From: an uncultured Gammaproteobacteria bacterium | GTDB lineage: Bacteria > Pseudomonadota > Gammaproteobacteria > Pseudomonadales > Pseudohongiellaceae | DNA length: 64,000 bases | Assembly (NCBI GenBank): GCA_913048385.1 | Contig: CAJWVZ010000011.1 | Location: forward strand, 21,335-85,334 | Direction of reading: 5' to 3' | Shown here: positions 36,963 through 45,722 of the stretch, piece after piece | Layout of the letters: every line of letters starts with the position of its first letter | Numbering within the stretch: the first letter of the stretch is position 1 | Program-made: the position numbers and the translations under genes | The notes under the pieces: generated by a model | Told to the model about the DNA's origin: nothing | Databases searched by the model: none | Seen by the model: only the letters and a program-made list of their open reading frames with translations

Positions 36963-37928
36963 ATGAAAAGTACGTATAACCCGATAATCAGCGTGGGTCG
37001 ACCCGCGCTGATTTTTTTTATTGCATCGATGTTATCTGTCTTGAGTCTTGCACAGACGACCTATCAAAAGGGTCGCCACGTCGAACCCGCTTACGAAGGA
37101 TGGCGACCCAATCCAGACGGCTCGTTTAGCTTCATGTTCGGCTACATGAACGAAAACTGGCTTGAAGAGCCATACGTTCCAGTTGGCGAAGATAACTCCT
37201 TCAGCCCTGGCGAAAAAGATCAGGGGCAACCCACGAAGTTCCTCCCCCGACGTAATCGATTTACATTCGAGGTTACGGTACCCTCGGACTGGGGCGATCG
37301 AGAGTTGGTATGGACTCTGAAAGTCAATGGGGTTGAGCGCAAAGCTTATGCCACATTGAAGGACGACTATCTTGTCGACAACATGGTAATTGCTTCAGAG
37401 ACAGGGTCTTTAGGCGCCGGAACAAGTAGCCCGGAGTCTCGGGCGAATACCCCACCAATTGTTACAGTTTTAGGGGATGAAATCCGAACCGCTAAAGTTG
37501 GCGAACCGATTATTCTTGAAACAAGTGTCAATGACGACGGAATTCCAACGAGTTGTCCGCGCGGAGTAAGTATAACCGGTGGATGCACGGGTGGGGCGCC
37601 CACCGAGGGCTTCCTAAAAGCGAGAATGATGCGCCCTCCCACTCGAATTACTGTAGGAAAGACCAACGGGTTATTCCTGTCATGGAATATATACAGGGGT
37701 GAAGGTAATGTGATCATAGACCCTCCCTTACCGAAGCCTTGGGAAGACACGAGAACCTCAGCTAACTCTCCGTGGGGTGCTCTTTGGCTTCCACCGGAGA
37801 TACCTGAAGACGGGATCTATGAAGTCACCGCTACTTTCGACAAGCCCGGAACGTATACACTCTGGGCCAGAGCTGACGACGGAGGCTTATACCACGATGA
37901 CTACATCACCGTTAACGTGACAGAGTAG
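36963..37928 (+). CDS. Secreted protein of unknown function, partner of the cytochrome/copper protein
   Basis: 321 residues; signal peptide with hydrophobic core PALIFFIASMLSVLSLAQ. The mature protein starts with PAYEGWRPNPDGSFSFMFGYMNENW and ends with an Ig-like strand pattern (YEVTATFDKPGTYTLWARADDG). One region has two cysteines (SCPRGVSITGGC). I do not recognise an enzyme; it looks like a beta-rich binding protein. It starts 27 bases after the preceding gene. A strong intrinsic-terminator-like hairpin lies within its signal-peptide codons. A later ATG at 37029 would remove that overlap but leave too short a signal. Confidence 0.7.
   Translation: MKSTYNPIISVGRPALIFFIASMLSVLSLAQTTYQKGRHVEPAYEGWRPNPDGSFSFMFGYMNENWLEEPYVPVGEDNSFSPGEKDQGQPTKFLPRRNRFTFEVTVPSDWGDRELVWTLKVNGVERKAYATLKDDYLVDNMVIASETGSLGAGTSSPESRANTPPIVTVLGDEIRTAKVGEPIILETSVNDDGIPTSCPRGVSITGGCTGGAPTEGFLKARMMRPPTRITVGKTNGLFLSWNIYRGEGNVIIDPPLPKPWEDTRTSANSPWGALWLPPEIPEDGIYEVTATFDKPGTYTLWARADDGGLYHDDYITVNVTE
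36986..37019 (+). terminator. Strong intrinsic-terminator-like hairpin inside the signal-peptide codons
   Basis: Positions 36986-36997 pair base for base with 37002-37013 (12 bp, one of them G-U), loop TCGA, and the T-run continues to 37019 (eight Ts from 37012). It begins 23 bases into the coding sequence and 51 bases after the stop of the upstream cytochrome/copper gene. By shape it is a textbook rho-independent terminator. Confidence 0.65.
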
Positions 37929-37952
37929 TGAAGCAAGATGATTTTAAAGCGG

Positions 37953-38519
37953 TTAATCTGGATTATCCTCTTTTAGCCTAATCGTAAACGGGGGATCTAT
38001 AACGGGAGGTTCTCTATCGATGATAATCTTGGTCCGAGGCGGCGTCACGAATCGAGTGTTTTCATCCTCCCCGTTCCTGCTTCTCAACGCCATTTCTACC
38101 GATTCTCTTATCACACTTGGCCGCTCCGCTCCTGCACCAAATGAGAAACTAAAACTCCCTCGAATTAAACGGTCATTTGGCTCAAGGATTGCCCATTCCG
38201 CCGTGTAATAATTAGACGCCCTCAAACCGGGTAACGACCAGTTAAAATCATCACCCTTTCTCGGACTGTACCTGAAATTGAAATCGACCCACTCATGGCT
38301 TTCATCACGCAGAATCAGCTTCACAAGATGCACGTCTTTCGGAAAAATAAGACCCAATTCATGAGGTGCATCGACCAATATAGAATCATCAACAGGTGAT
38401 GTTTTTGTTCTCGCCACAATTTCATTAAAATCGAATAATTGCTGAGGATACCTAGCTAATGGAATCTGCGCGCTAGCAACACTACCCGCCAGAAAAATAA
38501 TACCAACCAGACCGATCAT
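37953..38519 (-). CDS. Divergent CopC-like periplasmic protein, copper ligands not evident
   Basis: I place the start at the ATG at 38519 (188 residues), where a signal peptide MIGLVGIIFLAGSVASA begins; the frame is open to 38693 but the upstream residues look non-coding. The core aligns with the protein at 39570-40076: D-S-[IV]-L, W-[IV]-D-x2-F-x-Y-x-P, YYTAEW, and the ending RLIRGSFSFSFG, which is the last strand of the CopC fold. The N-terminal His of CopC and the DGH copper motif are missing. A C-terminal extension of about 45 residues is basic and proline-rich. Function unknown. Confidence 0.62.
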   Translation of the reverse strand: MIGLVGIIFLAGSVASAQIPLARYPQQLFDFNEIVARTKTSPVDDSILVDAPHELGLIFPKDVHLVKLILRDESHEWVDFNFRYSPRKGDDFNWSLPGLRASNYYTAEWAILEPNDRLIRGSFSFSFGAGAERPSVIRESVEMALRSRNGEDENTRFVTPPRTKIIIDREPPVIDPPFTIRLKEDNPD

Positions 38520-38703
38520 CGAATGTTTCAGATTGCTATAATAAGATTGACAAATGCTCGTCAATTGCTGATTTGAATAAGTTTCGACATTCACGATCTT
38601 GCCACATCTCCAAAAGGTCACGACTATGCTTGAAGCTATAGTTTTCGAAGCAAGTGTAGCAGAATTAACAAATGCCCTAAACATACTCAGCACAATTTAA
38701 GGA

Positions 38704-39510
38704 ATGAAAACAGACATGACCGACGACCAGATGAATACCATCCTAACCAGGCTCGAGGACTCTGATGAAAACATTACCGAGTTCGGACCTAGCTGGTCTC
38801 AAGGTCGTGCCGCTTTTGGAGGTTTAGTAGGAGCATTCGCATCTCTGAGTATGCGTAAGCTGATAAAGGAACAAAAGCCGATACGATCATTCATGGCATC
38901 GTTTATAGCTCCGACTCCCGCAGGCCCGATAAAAACGAAGGCATACATCCAACGCGAAGGAAAAAGTGTCACTCAGTGCAGTTCTTCCGTGTTTTCAAAA
39001 GAAGGGAACCTGTGCTTGCAAGCCATGGGGGTCTTTGGAAGCTCAAGAGAAACATTAAACGTCCAACCTCATAATGACTTTAACCCAATTCCGAGAAATG
39101 ATGGAATACGTTTTTCTGAAGCAAAGCGGTTTCCACAGTTCCTAGAAAACTACGATGGCTGCTGGGTTGGACCTGGTATACCTGGCAGCGGAGCCAGCGA
39201 GACGTTAACGATGTGGGTCAAGCACAGATGTAATATGTCAGAATATCCCGCTGAGAGTATCTTGGCTATTGCTGATATGCCACCGCCAGTCCTACTCTCC
39301 CACTTCAAAGACCGGACTGTTCCTGCCAGTTCAGTAACATGGTCGGTGGAATTTTTGATCGAACCTGACAGCTTCGCCCACGATTGGTTTTATTTAGAGT
39401 TTAAAATGGATGGAGCAAAAGATGGATACACACAACAATCTGGACGAATTTTCACTGAAGATGGTGAGCTTTGCGCATTAACCCGCCAGTGTATGGTGTA
39501 TTTTGGGTAA
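38704..39510 (+). CDS. Acyl-CoA thioesterase, double hotdog fold (TesB-like)
   Basis: 268 residues. The N-terminal hotdog has QGRAAFGGLVGAFASLSM, corresponding to the helix of TesB-like enzymes, and SFMASFIAPTPAGPI; the second hotdog has SSVTWSVEFLIEP with the late strand YTQQSGRIFTEDGELCALTRQ. Hydrolyses acyl-CoA in the cytosol. The ATG at 38704 is very close to AAGGA; one at 38716 would be better spaced, so the first four residues are uncertain. Placed among copper-related genes, near a nitroreductase. Confidence 0.8.
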   Translation: MKTDMTDDQMNTILTRLEDSDENITEFGPSWSQGRAAFGGLVGAFASLSMRKLIKEQKPIRSFMASFIAPTPAGPIKTKAYIQREGKSVTQCSSSVFSKEGNLCLQAMGVFGSSRETLNVQPHNDFNPIPRNDGIRFSEAKRFPQFLENYDGCWVGPGIPGSGASETLTMWVKHRCNMSEYPAESILAIADMPPPVLLSHFKDRTVPASSVTWSVEFLIEPDSFAHDWFYLEFKMDGAKDGYTQQSGRIFTEDGELCALTRQCMVYFG

Positions 39511-39569
39511 TCGCGACACAAACTCAAAGATAATTTCATCCTACGAAATCAATTTGGTAGACTAAGAAG

Positions 39570-40076
39570 ATGATTGATGAAATACCAAAACATTCTAAAG
39601 TGGTTCTGAAAATATTTACATTGTTAAGCTTTGTACTTGGCTTTTCATTAATGTCCAATTTAAGCGCGCAGCATAGTCATGGGGTGCTTACTCCTGGCGT
39701 TACTTTTCCAAAAAACGATTCTGTTCTAAATGCCCCTCCGCAAATGATTACGATGAGCTTTAGAGTGGATGTGAAATTACTGAAGCTTGCATTGTATAGC
39801 GCTGAAGACCAATGGATTGATATCGGATTCACCTATCTTCCTAATCGCCTTAGCCACAGTTTTGTCTATCCCTTGCATGGTTCCCTACCCCCATCTAAAT
39901 ACTACACAGCACGCTGGTCCGTCACGGACGGAAGAGGTAGGCTTTTAAACGGTGAGTTTAATTTCTCATTTGGTGATGAGGCCATCCCTCCCTCTGAGAC
40001 GATTTCGATGCGAGTAAGCGATCTTAAGGAGGTCTTACCAAGCACTGGTTCTTATCGCCGAGATTCATTAGATTAA
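39570..40076 (+). CDS. CopC-like periplasmic protein
   Basis: 168 residues, signal peptide to about SLMSNLSAQ, after which the mature protein starts HSHGVLTPGVTFPKNDSVL, giving it an N-terminal His-x-His possibility for metal. The CopC beta-sandwich is recognisable: MITMSFRVDVKLLKLAL, the final LLNGEFNFSFG strand, and YYTARWSVTDGRGRLL where CopC has SADGH. The DGH copper ligands have become DGRGR. Paralogue of the protein at 37953-38519 by the shared W-[IV]-D, YYTA and FSFG motifs. Confidence 0.72.
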   Translation: MIDEIPKHSKVVLKIFTLLSFVLGFSLMSNLSAQHSHGVLTPGVTFPKNDSVLNAPPQMITMSFRVDVKLLKLALYSAEDQWIDIGFTYLPNRLSHSFVYPLHGSLPPSKYYTARWSVTDGRGRLLNGEFNFSFGDEAIPPSETISMRVSDLKEVLPSTGSYRRDSLD

Positions 40077-40092
40077 TTTTGCTAAAACCGTA

Positions 40093-40830
40093 TTATTCAA
40101 ATTTAAACCCCTGCTTTATCAAGTAATCTTTCATGTGAGGCCTTGATTTTTCGCCAAGCAATTTCGAGACTTGTTTACTCCATGAGATTCCGTGCCCACC
40201 ACCCATTCTTTGCTTATAGTACTCTTCGATTTTCTTATCATATTCTCTTACTTCTTCTTTGTTACCCCTTTCATTGTAGGTTTCGTCTTTTATTATCACG
40301 GATAAAGGCAACCTCGGCTTTATTTCTGGATTTTGATCCGGGTACCCAAGACAGAGTCCAAAAACGGGGTAAACTCCTTGAGGCAAATCGAGCAACTCCG
40401 TAACCCGCTGAGGATCATTTCTTATCCCTCCAATATAACAGATGCCCAGTCCCTCTGACTCCGCAGCAATTACTAAATTTTGCGCCAACAACGCAACGTC
40501 AACGGTCGCAATAATAAACTGTTCAGTATATTGGCCTTCAAACGCAAAACCATTTTCAATACAGTAGTTTCCAGCCCTTTTTAAATCTGCACACATAACT
40601 AAAAATTCTGCAGCGGTGTTCACATAACCTTGGTTCCCCGCGCTCTCCGCGAGCAACGCTCTCGTCTCAGGAGATTTTACTCTAACAATCGTTGTCCCCT
40701 GCAAAAAACTTGAAGTAGCCGCGGACTGTGCAGCAAGAAACAACTCATCAAGTAATTCAGAAGAAATAGGTTCTGTGGTAAATTTACGAATACTTCTATG
40801 CTTTTTTAAAAGTTCTATCGTTGGATTCAT
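40093..40830 (-). CDS. NADPH-dependent FMN nitroreductase (NfsA-like)
   Basis: 245 residues. FMN-binding starts with KKHRSIRKFTTEPI and continues AAQSAATSSFLQGTTIVRV; LGICYIGGIRNDPQ and VFGLCLGYPDQNPEIKPRLP are typical for the NfsA/FRP group that takes NADPH and reduces nitro compounds, quinones or flavins. AAGGTAA precedes the ATG. Convergent with the CopC-like gene (16 bases). Not FbiB-like: it lacks any F420-ligase half. Confidence 0.88.
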   Translation of the reverse strand: MNPTIELLKKHRSIRKFTTEPISSELLDELFLAAQSAATSSFLQGTTIVRVKSPETRALLAESAGNQGYVNTAAEFLVMCADLKRAGNYCIENGFAFEGQYTEQFIIATVDVALLAQNLVIAAESEGLGICYIGGIRNDPQRVTELLDLPQGVYPVFGLCLGYPDQNPEIKPRLPLSVIIKDETYNERGNKEEVREYDKKIEEYYKQRMGGGHGISWSKQVSKLLGEKSRPHMKDYLIKQGFKFE

Positions 40831-40882
40831 GATATTAATTACCTTAATTAGAATATCGAATGCGAGAGCGCTAGTTTAGCTT

Positions 40883-42022
40883 CTACTCTTTGCCGCCTTT
40901 TACCGATAATATATGTTTCACGAATAAGGGAACCACCTCATTCATAATGTTTGATTCAGCGTTAATCATTAAGACCATGCCAATGTTCTCTTTTGGGATA
41001 AGGGCCATTTCTGACCTAAACCCCCTTACTCCACCTCCATGATGTATTACCCTCGTACCGAACATGTCGAAAACACGCCAACCAGTGCCATAATACGCAC
41101 TTTCCATACCCTCCCATCTATTAAAATAATTCCTGGTGGAAGACTCAACAACCGGAACATGAATTTCCTCTAACATTGCTCGCGACAATACCTCAGGGAA
41201 AGCACCTAAATGGGCCCTCACCCAAACTCCCATATCATTTATTGTGGCATTGACACCAGCAGCGGCTGCAACTGAGTAGTAGGCTGAATTAGTACTCGTG
41301 GTACGCCACGTGCCTTGAACTAACCGGTGTGGCCGAGAGACATTGTCTCCATCGAGGAAGGCCTCAAGCCCAACCGAAGAACCTCGCATTCCAAGCGGCT
41401 CAAATATATTGCCCCGAAGAAAATTTGAATATGGCATAGTGCTTGTCGTTTCTACAATATCTTGTAAAAGAGAGAAGACCACATTCTGGTATCCATAACA
41501 AACGCCAGGCTTGCATACCGCTGGAATCTGATGAACTTTCATCTTTATATTTTCAAAACGCAAACCGTCATCTAGAAGATTTGAGTACGCATGAGGCATC
41601 AGTCCAGTCGATTGCGAGGCGACATGTCTCACAGTGATTTTATTATGCGAATATCCGTTACCTAGGCGCATCCCAGGGAAAAAACTCTCAACAGTGCGGT
41701 CTAAATCCAACAGAGATTCTTCGACTAACATTCCTATCGCAGTTCCCGCAAATGTTTTCGACATAGATGCAATTCTAAATACGGTATCATCATTGACCAA
41801 ATCCTGAAGCTCAACATCGCGAACCCCCCAGGTGTATGTCCTCACCACTTCATCTTTCGCAACTATTGTGAGTGCCGCGCCGGGAATATCATTTTCTTCC
41901 AACAAGGCCTCGATAGATCTGATGTACGGGCTCATACTGGCAACGTTATAAGAGCCACCAAAACTTTGAGAAAAATTCAAAAACACGATGACTAATAACA
42001 AAAGAGATAGTTTGCTCTGCAA
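40883..42022 (-). CDS. Class C beta-lactamase-related serine hydrolase
   Basis: 379 residues from a TTG with AGGAT upstream; signal peptide (LSLLLLVIVFLNFSQSFGG). Catalytic set: S86-M-S-K89, the tyrosine motif Y-Q-N in GYQNVVFSLL, and HHGGGVRG in place of KTG. This family includes peptidases, esterases and true AmpC; the sequence is not close enough to call an antibiotic resistance enzyme. Exported to the periplasm. Confidence 0.87.
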   Translation of the reverse strand: MQSKLSLLLLVIVFLNFSQSFGGSYNVASMSPYIRSIEALLEENDIPGAALTIVAKDEVVRTYTWGVRDVELQDLVNDDTVFRIASMSKTFAGTAIGMLVEESLLDLDRTVESFFPGMRLGNGYSHNKITVRHVASQSTGLMPHAYSNLLDDGLRFENIKMKVHQIPAVCKPGVCYGYQNVVFSLLQDIVETTSTMPYSNFLRGNIFEPLGMRGSSVGLEAFLDGDNVSRPHRLVQGTWRTTSTNSAYYSVAAAAGVNATINDMGVWVRAHLGAFPEVLSRAMLEEIHVPVVESSTRNYFNRWEGMESAYYGTGWRVFDMFGTRVIHHGGGVRGFRSEMALIPKENIGMVLMINAESNIMNEVVPLFVKHILSVKGGKE

Positions 42023-42148
42023 AACTATAAATCCTATCTAAAATTTTATGTAACCAGGGCACAAACGTATCAGGCTCCCAAAACAGGCTGATGACTTTGT
42101 TATTCAAATATCGATCATATTGTTGTATCGGCCAAAAAATTACAGGAT

Positions 42149-43096
42149 TTAGATTATGAACATCGGGCTTAATTGAGAAGACAAATATGCAGTTATCAGC
42201 AACACAATTACTGATAAAAATACTTCAACTCGCAAACTTCGGCGCATAAATAAACGTGATGCCTCATCACCGTCATTGAGTTCAGGGACGAAGCGCCACT
42301 TGTTAAAAGCGGCGACAATCAAAATAAATAGTACAAAAGCGACCTTTAAGATTAAATGCTGTCCATAAGCAGAAAAAAAAGCCTCAGTGGCTAGACCTGT
42401 CAGCCGATACGTGAGGTAGATCCCGGTTGTAACCATTAATCCAACTGCTGCACTCCCAGCAACAGAAAATCGAATCAAAAGGTTTTTCGCGACAACGGTC
42501 GAACTATTTTCGAGAATCCAATTCAAAGGAAACAGCGAGCCTATCCAACACGAAAACGCCAAAAAATGGACACCCACAGCGAGCCAGCTGAGATCATCTA
42601 GCACAGAAACATGCCCGCTATGCTCGAACACGGAGATAATAAGTAATAACGCAATTCCTTGGATTGTCAAAAGCGGAAGAAAAAATACCTTCCCAGGGGG
42701 ACTGGCCAATCTAAACACCCTACTAAAGGTAATAAGCGCCATGATCAGCGCCAACGAGAAGGCTAACGATCGATAGCGTAATACAACTCCTATGGGAGTG
42801 TTCCATAGAATTTTTGCATATTCAATATCGAACATACCAAAAAGTCCTGCGTCGGCTAGCTCACCAACTTTCAGGATAAAGAACATAACCTCCGCATGAA
42901 TTCCAACCAGACTACCAAAAATAATATACCGAAGGAGCACAGTGTAATTTCGAAAGGTTCTGTCGTTGAAAAAAATCAGGCATAAGCCTCCTCCTCCCAA
43001 TGACAAGGCGCCCATATAAAACGCAATCTTAGCGAGAACAGAAGCAGCTGCCCAAAAAGAAATTAAGGATATTAATTCAGCTATGTTAGGCAGCAA
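42149..43096 (-). CDS. copD: CopD-family copper-resistance membrane protein
   Basis: 315 residues starting at TTG, with eight or nine hydrophobic helices. The CopD core is seen in the histidine-bearing helices: ISVFEHSGHVSVLDDLSWLAVGVHFLAFSCWIGSL and GQHLILKVAFVLFILIVAAFNKW, with the final SLRVEVFLSVIVLLITAYLSSQLSP. CopD moves or stores copper in the inner membrane. It follows the CopC gene on the same strand by 42 bases, the normal CopC-CopD order. Confidence 0.88.
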   Translation of the reverse strand: MLPNIAELISLISFWAAASVLAKIAFYMGALSLGGGGLCLIFFNDRTFRNYTVLLRYIIFGSLVGIHAEVMFFILKVGELADAGLFGMFDIEYAKILWNTPIGVVLRYRSLAFSLALIMALITFSRVFRLASPPGKVFFLPLLTIQGIALLLIISVFEHSGHVSVLDDLSWLAVGVHFLAFSCWIGSLFPLNWILENSSTVVAKNLLIRFSVAGSAAVGLMVTTGIYLTYRLTGLATEAFFSAYGQHLILKVAFVLFILIVAAFNKWRFVPELNDGDEASRLFMRRSLRVEVFLSVIVLLITAYLSSQLSPMFII

Positions 43097-43138
43097 AATA
43101 CCGAGACCAACAGATTAATAATATTTTTTACGTAAGCG

Positions 43139-43498
43139 CTATTTAACTGAAAAATTCAATGTTTCACGGACAAGATGTCCATCAGCCCCGACTATTGAAA
43201 AATCCGCCATGAACTTTCCAACGCCGCTCCCACCGACAGAAATTTCGTATGACCCTTCTGGCCTGGGCGTAGCTGAAAAATTCGTGGAAACTTCATCCCC
43301 ATCTACTGTCAGCTCGAATTTCACAAGCCGCACGGGACCATTAAATTCCAATGCAATAATATCCGGACGGGCATCAATTTCTGATCCCTTAGCTGGGGAA
43401 GACGCCTTCAAAGCGCTGTGCCCGAACGCTTGAAAAGATAAAGCGGATAAAATCAACCCAGAACTTAGAGCTATTCCGATTTTCCTTATGATTTTCAT
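43139..43498 (-). CDS. copC: CopC copper-binding periplasmic protein
   Basis: 119 residues. AGAGGG seven bases before the ATG at 43498 selects that start; the codons up to 43519 are not used. Signal peptide to about FQAFG, then the mature HSALKASSPAKGSEI with the N-terminal His copper ligand, and ADGHLVRETLNFSVK with the second ligand pair. This one is a canonical copper-ligated CopC, unlike the two divergent CopC-like proteins nearby. First gene of a copC-copD pair. Confidence 0.9.
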   Translation of the reverse strand: MKIIRKIGIALSSGLILSALSFQAFGHSALKASSPAKGSEIDARPDIIALEFNGPVRLVKFELTVDGDEVSTNFSATPRPEGSYEISVGGSGVGKFMADFSIVGADGHLVRETLNFSVK

Positions 43499-43656
43499 AT
43501 TTATACCCTCTAAATTCATGAATTTCTATTATCGCAATACTGAGGCATCAAGAACACCACAGGACGGGATAATATCTGCGGCATATCGTCGCAGATATAA
43601 TGCGAAGCATTTTTTAGAAAACTCAAGTTATCAAATCCATCAATGCAAAACCTAAT

Positions 43657-44871
43657 TTACATGTAAGCACTCAACTCCTTTCTTGCTACGACGCGGCGAT
43701 GAACTTCGTCTGGTCCGTCGGCTAAACGAAGAGTCCGTTGGCTCGTCCACAATGTTGCCAATGGAAAATCTTGCCCAATGCCAGCGGCTCCGTGCATTTG
43801 AATAGCGCGATCAATCACCCTTAACGCCATATTGGGGACAGCAACTTTAATTTGCGAAATCGCGTCACGCGCCGCTTTATTTCCTATGGTGTCCATTAAA
43901 TATGCGGTTTTAAAAGTTAGAAGTCGGCACATCTCAATTTCTATACGACTGTCAGCAATAACGTCATAGTTACCACCTAATTCAGAAAGAGGTTTACCGA
44001 ACGCCTCCCGACTAACGGCACGTTTACACATCAACTCCAATGCTTTCTCTGCAGCACCAATCGATCGCATACAGTGATGAATTCTGCCCGGACCCAATCT
44101 ACCTTGAGAAATTTCAAATCCTCTACCCCGGCCCAAGATGATATTCTTTTCAGGCACCCTGACGTTATGAAATTTGATATGCATATGACCATGTGGCGCA
44201 TCATCACGACCAAAAACTTCCATTCCTCTTACAACCTCAACGCCTTCAGCATCCATCGGCACAAGTATTTGAGACTGTCTAGTATGCTTTGGAGCACCAG
44301 GGTCAGTAACGACCATAGTTATCATTACTTTGCAACGGGCATCACCTGCTCCTGATATATAAAATTTTTCCCCACTGATAACCCACTCATCACCATCAAG
44401 CACTGCACTGGTAGAAATATTTGTTGCGTCAGAAGAGGCAACTGCCGGCTCTGTCATTGCAAAGGCCGAACGAATCTTTCCTGCTAACAGCGGTTCTAAC
44501 CACATTTTTTTTTGTTCGTCTGAACCATATCGCTCAAGCACTTCCATGTTCCCTGTATCAGGTGCGCTGCAGTTCATCGCTTCAGATGCTAAGCGACTTC
44601 GGCCCATTATTTCGGCGAAGTGTGCATATTCTAGATTAGATATCCCAGCTCCACCTTGACTTTCCGGAAGGAAAAAATTCCATAACCCCCTCGATTTAGC
44701 CTCTTCTTTCAATCCGTTCAAAATTTCGTCTTGACGTGCTGTGTGCGACCAGCGGTCACCGACCCCGACCTCGTTATGATAATCTTGCTCTAGGGGTTCA
44801 ACATTTTCGACAACAAACCCCCTAATTTTCTCTCGGACGTCAACTAAATCTTTTCTCAACTCTAAATTCAT
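43657..44871 (-). CDS. Acyl-CoA dehydrogenase, ACAD10/11-like
   Basis: 404 residues. N-terminal pattern [21 protein letters not shown] and [20 protein letters not shown] fits the ACAD10/11 group, which handles unusual or 4-hydroxy acyl-CoAs. FAD-binding blocks: [35 protein letters not shown], and the C-terminal [15 protein letters not shown] with [13 protein letters not shown]. Last gene of the minus-strand run ubiC-CaiB-SDR-SDR-ACAD; 45 bases from the SDR before it. Likely acts on a CoA ester activated by the CaiB enzyme. Confidence 0.9.
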   Translation of the reverse strand: MNLELRKDLVDVREKIRGFVVENVEPLEQDYHNEVGVGDRWSHTARQDEILNGLKEEAKSRGLWNFFLPESQGGAGISNLEYAHFAEIMGRSRLASEAMNCSAPDTGNMEVLERYGSDEQKKMWLEPLLAGKIRSAFAMTEPAVASSDATNISTSAVLDGDEWVISGEKFYISGAGDARCKVMITMVVTDPGAPKHTRQSQILVPMDAEGVEVVRGMEVFGRDDAPHGHMHIKFHNVRVPEKNIILGRGRGFEISQGRLGPGRIHHCMRSIGAAEKALELMCKRAVSREAFGKPLSELGGNYDVIADSRIEIEMCRLLTFKTAYLMDTIGNKAARDAISQIKVAVPNMALRVIDRAIQMHGAAGIGQDFPLATLWTSQRTLRLADGPDEVHRRVVARKELSAYM

Positions 44872-44916
44872 AACTTTAGTACTCCATAAAAAACACTTTA
44901 TTCACTATAACACTCA

Positions 44917-45681
44917 TTAACTAGCTATTGTTCCGCCACCATCGATAACCAAGGTCTGTCCGGTAGTAAAGCTGCCAGCACCGGAGGCCAAGAAAACTGC
45001 CGCTCCAGCAATTTCATCTGGCTCTCCAATTCGACGAAGCGGATAATTAGCAACGGTCGATTTATAAATTTTCGGGTCCTCCCATAACGCGCGCGCAAAG
45101 TCCGTTCTCACTAGCCCTGGCGCAATACAATTCACTCTTATATTATCTGGACCCCACTCCACAGCGAGATTCCGAGCCATTTGCATGTCAGCGGCCTTTG
45201 AAATTGCGTAAGCACCCAAAGATCCGCTTCCTTTCAATCCACCAATCGATGAAATTATTACTACGGATCCTCCTCCAAGCTTTTTCATATTCGGAATAAC
45301 AAGCTGACATAACCTATGAACACTACCGATATTCGCATGCATCACTTTATCAAAAGCTTCGTCGGGTATCTCTTGAGACGGTCCAAAATACGGGTTTAGG
45401 GCAGCGTTGCACACCAGTATATCAACGTCTCCAAAAGCAGAATTAGTTTTTTCAACCAAACTTTTAAGCTGTTCCTTGTGGTTAATGTTGCAAGAAATTC
45501 CTACTGCACGCCCACCCCTAGCAACGATACTCGCAGCAACGTCATCGCAAACATCCTGATTACGACTCGATATAACTACGTCAGCGCCCTGCTCTGCCAT
45601 TCTTTCAGCAATCGCCTTTCCAATACCTTTCGTTGAGCCGGTAATTATTGCCACTTTTCCACTCAGATCAAACAAACTCAT
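44917..45681 (-). CDS. Short-chain dehydrogenase/reductase, FabG-like
   Basis: 254 residues; GGGAGG gives a strong start. TGSTKGIGKAIAE, VCNAALNP, YAISKAADMQMARNL (Y-x3-K) and PLRRIGEPDEIAGAAVFLAS ending in TGQTLVIDGGG, a classical SDR. Placed between an SDR and an acyl-CoA dehydrogenase, so it probably oxidises a hydroxyacyl intermediate of the same catabolic route. Confidence 0.9.
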   Translation of the reverse strand: MSLFDLSGKVAIITGSTKGIGKAIAERMAEQGADVVISSRNQDVCDDVAASIVARGGRAVGISCNINHKEQLKSLVEKTNSAFGDVDILVCNAALNPYFGPSQEIPDEAFDKVMHANIGSVHRLCQLVIPNMKKLGGGSVVIISSIGGLKGSGSLGAYAISKAADMQMARNLAVEWGPDNIRVNCIAPGLVRTDFARALWEDPKIYKSTVANYPLRRIGEPDEIAGAAVFLASGAGSFTTGQTLVIDGGGTIAS

Positions 45682-45722
45682 TTAAACCTCCCAACTTCAT
45701 CGCCATTTCTCCTCAACCTCTT

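Noticed and set aside
40883..42022. Antibiotic-resistance beta-lactamase
   Set aside because: Catalytic Ser, Lys and Tyr are present, but the KTG position is HGG and there is no AmpR neighbour; better called a general serine hydrolase.
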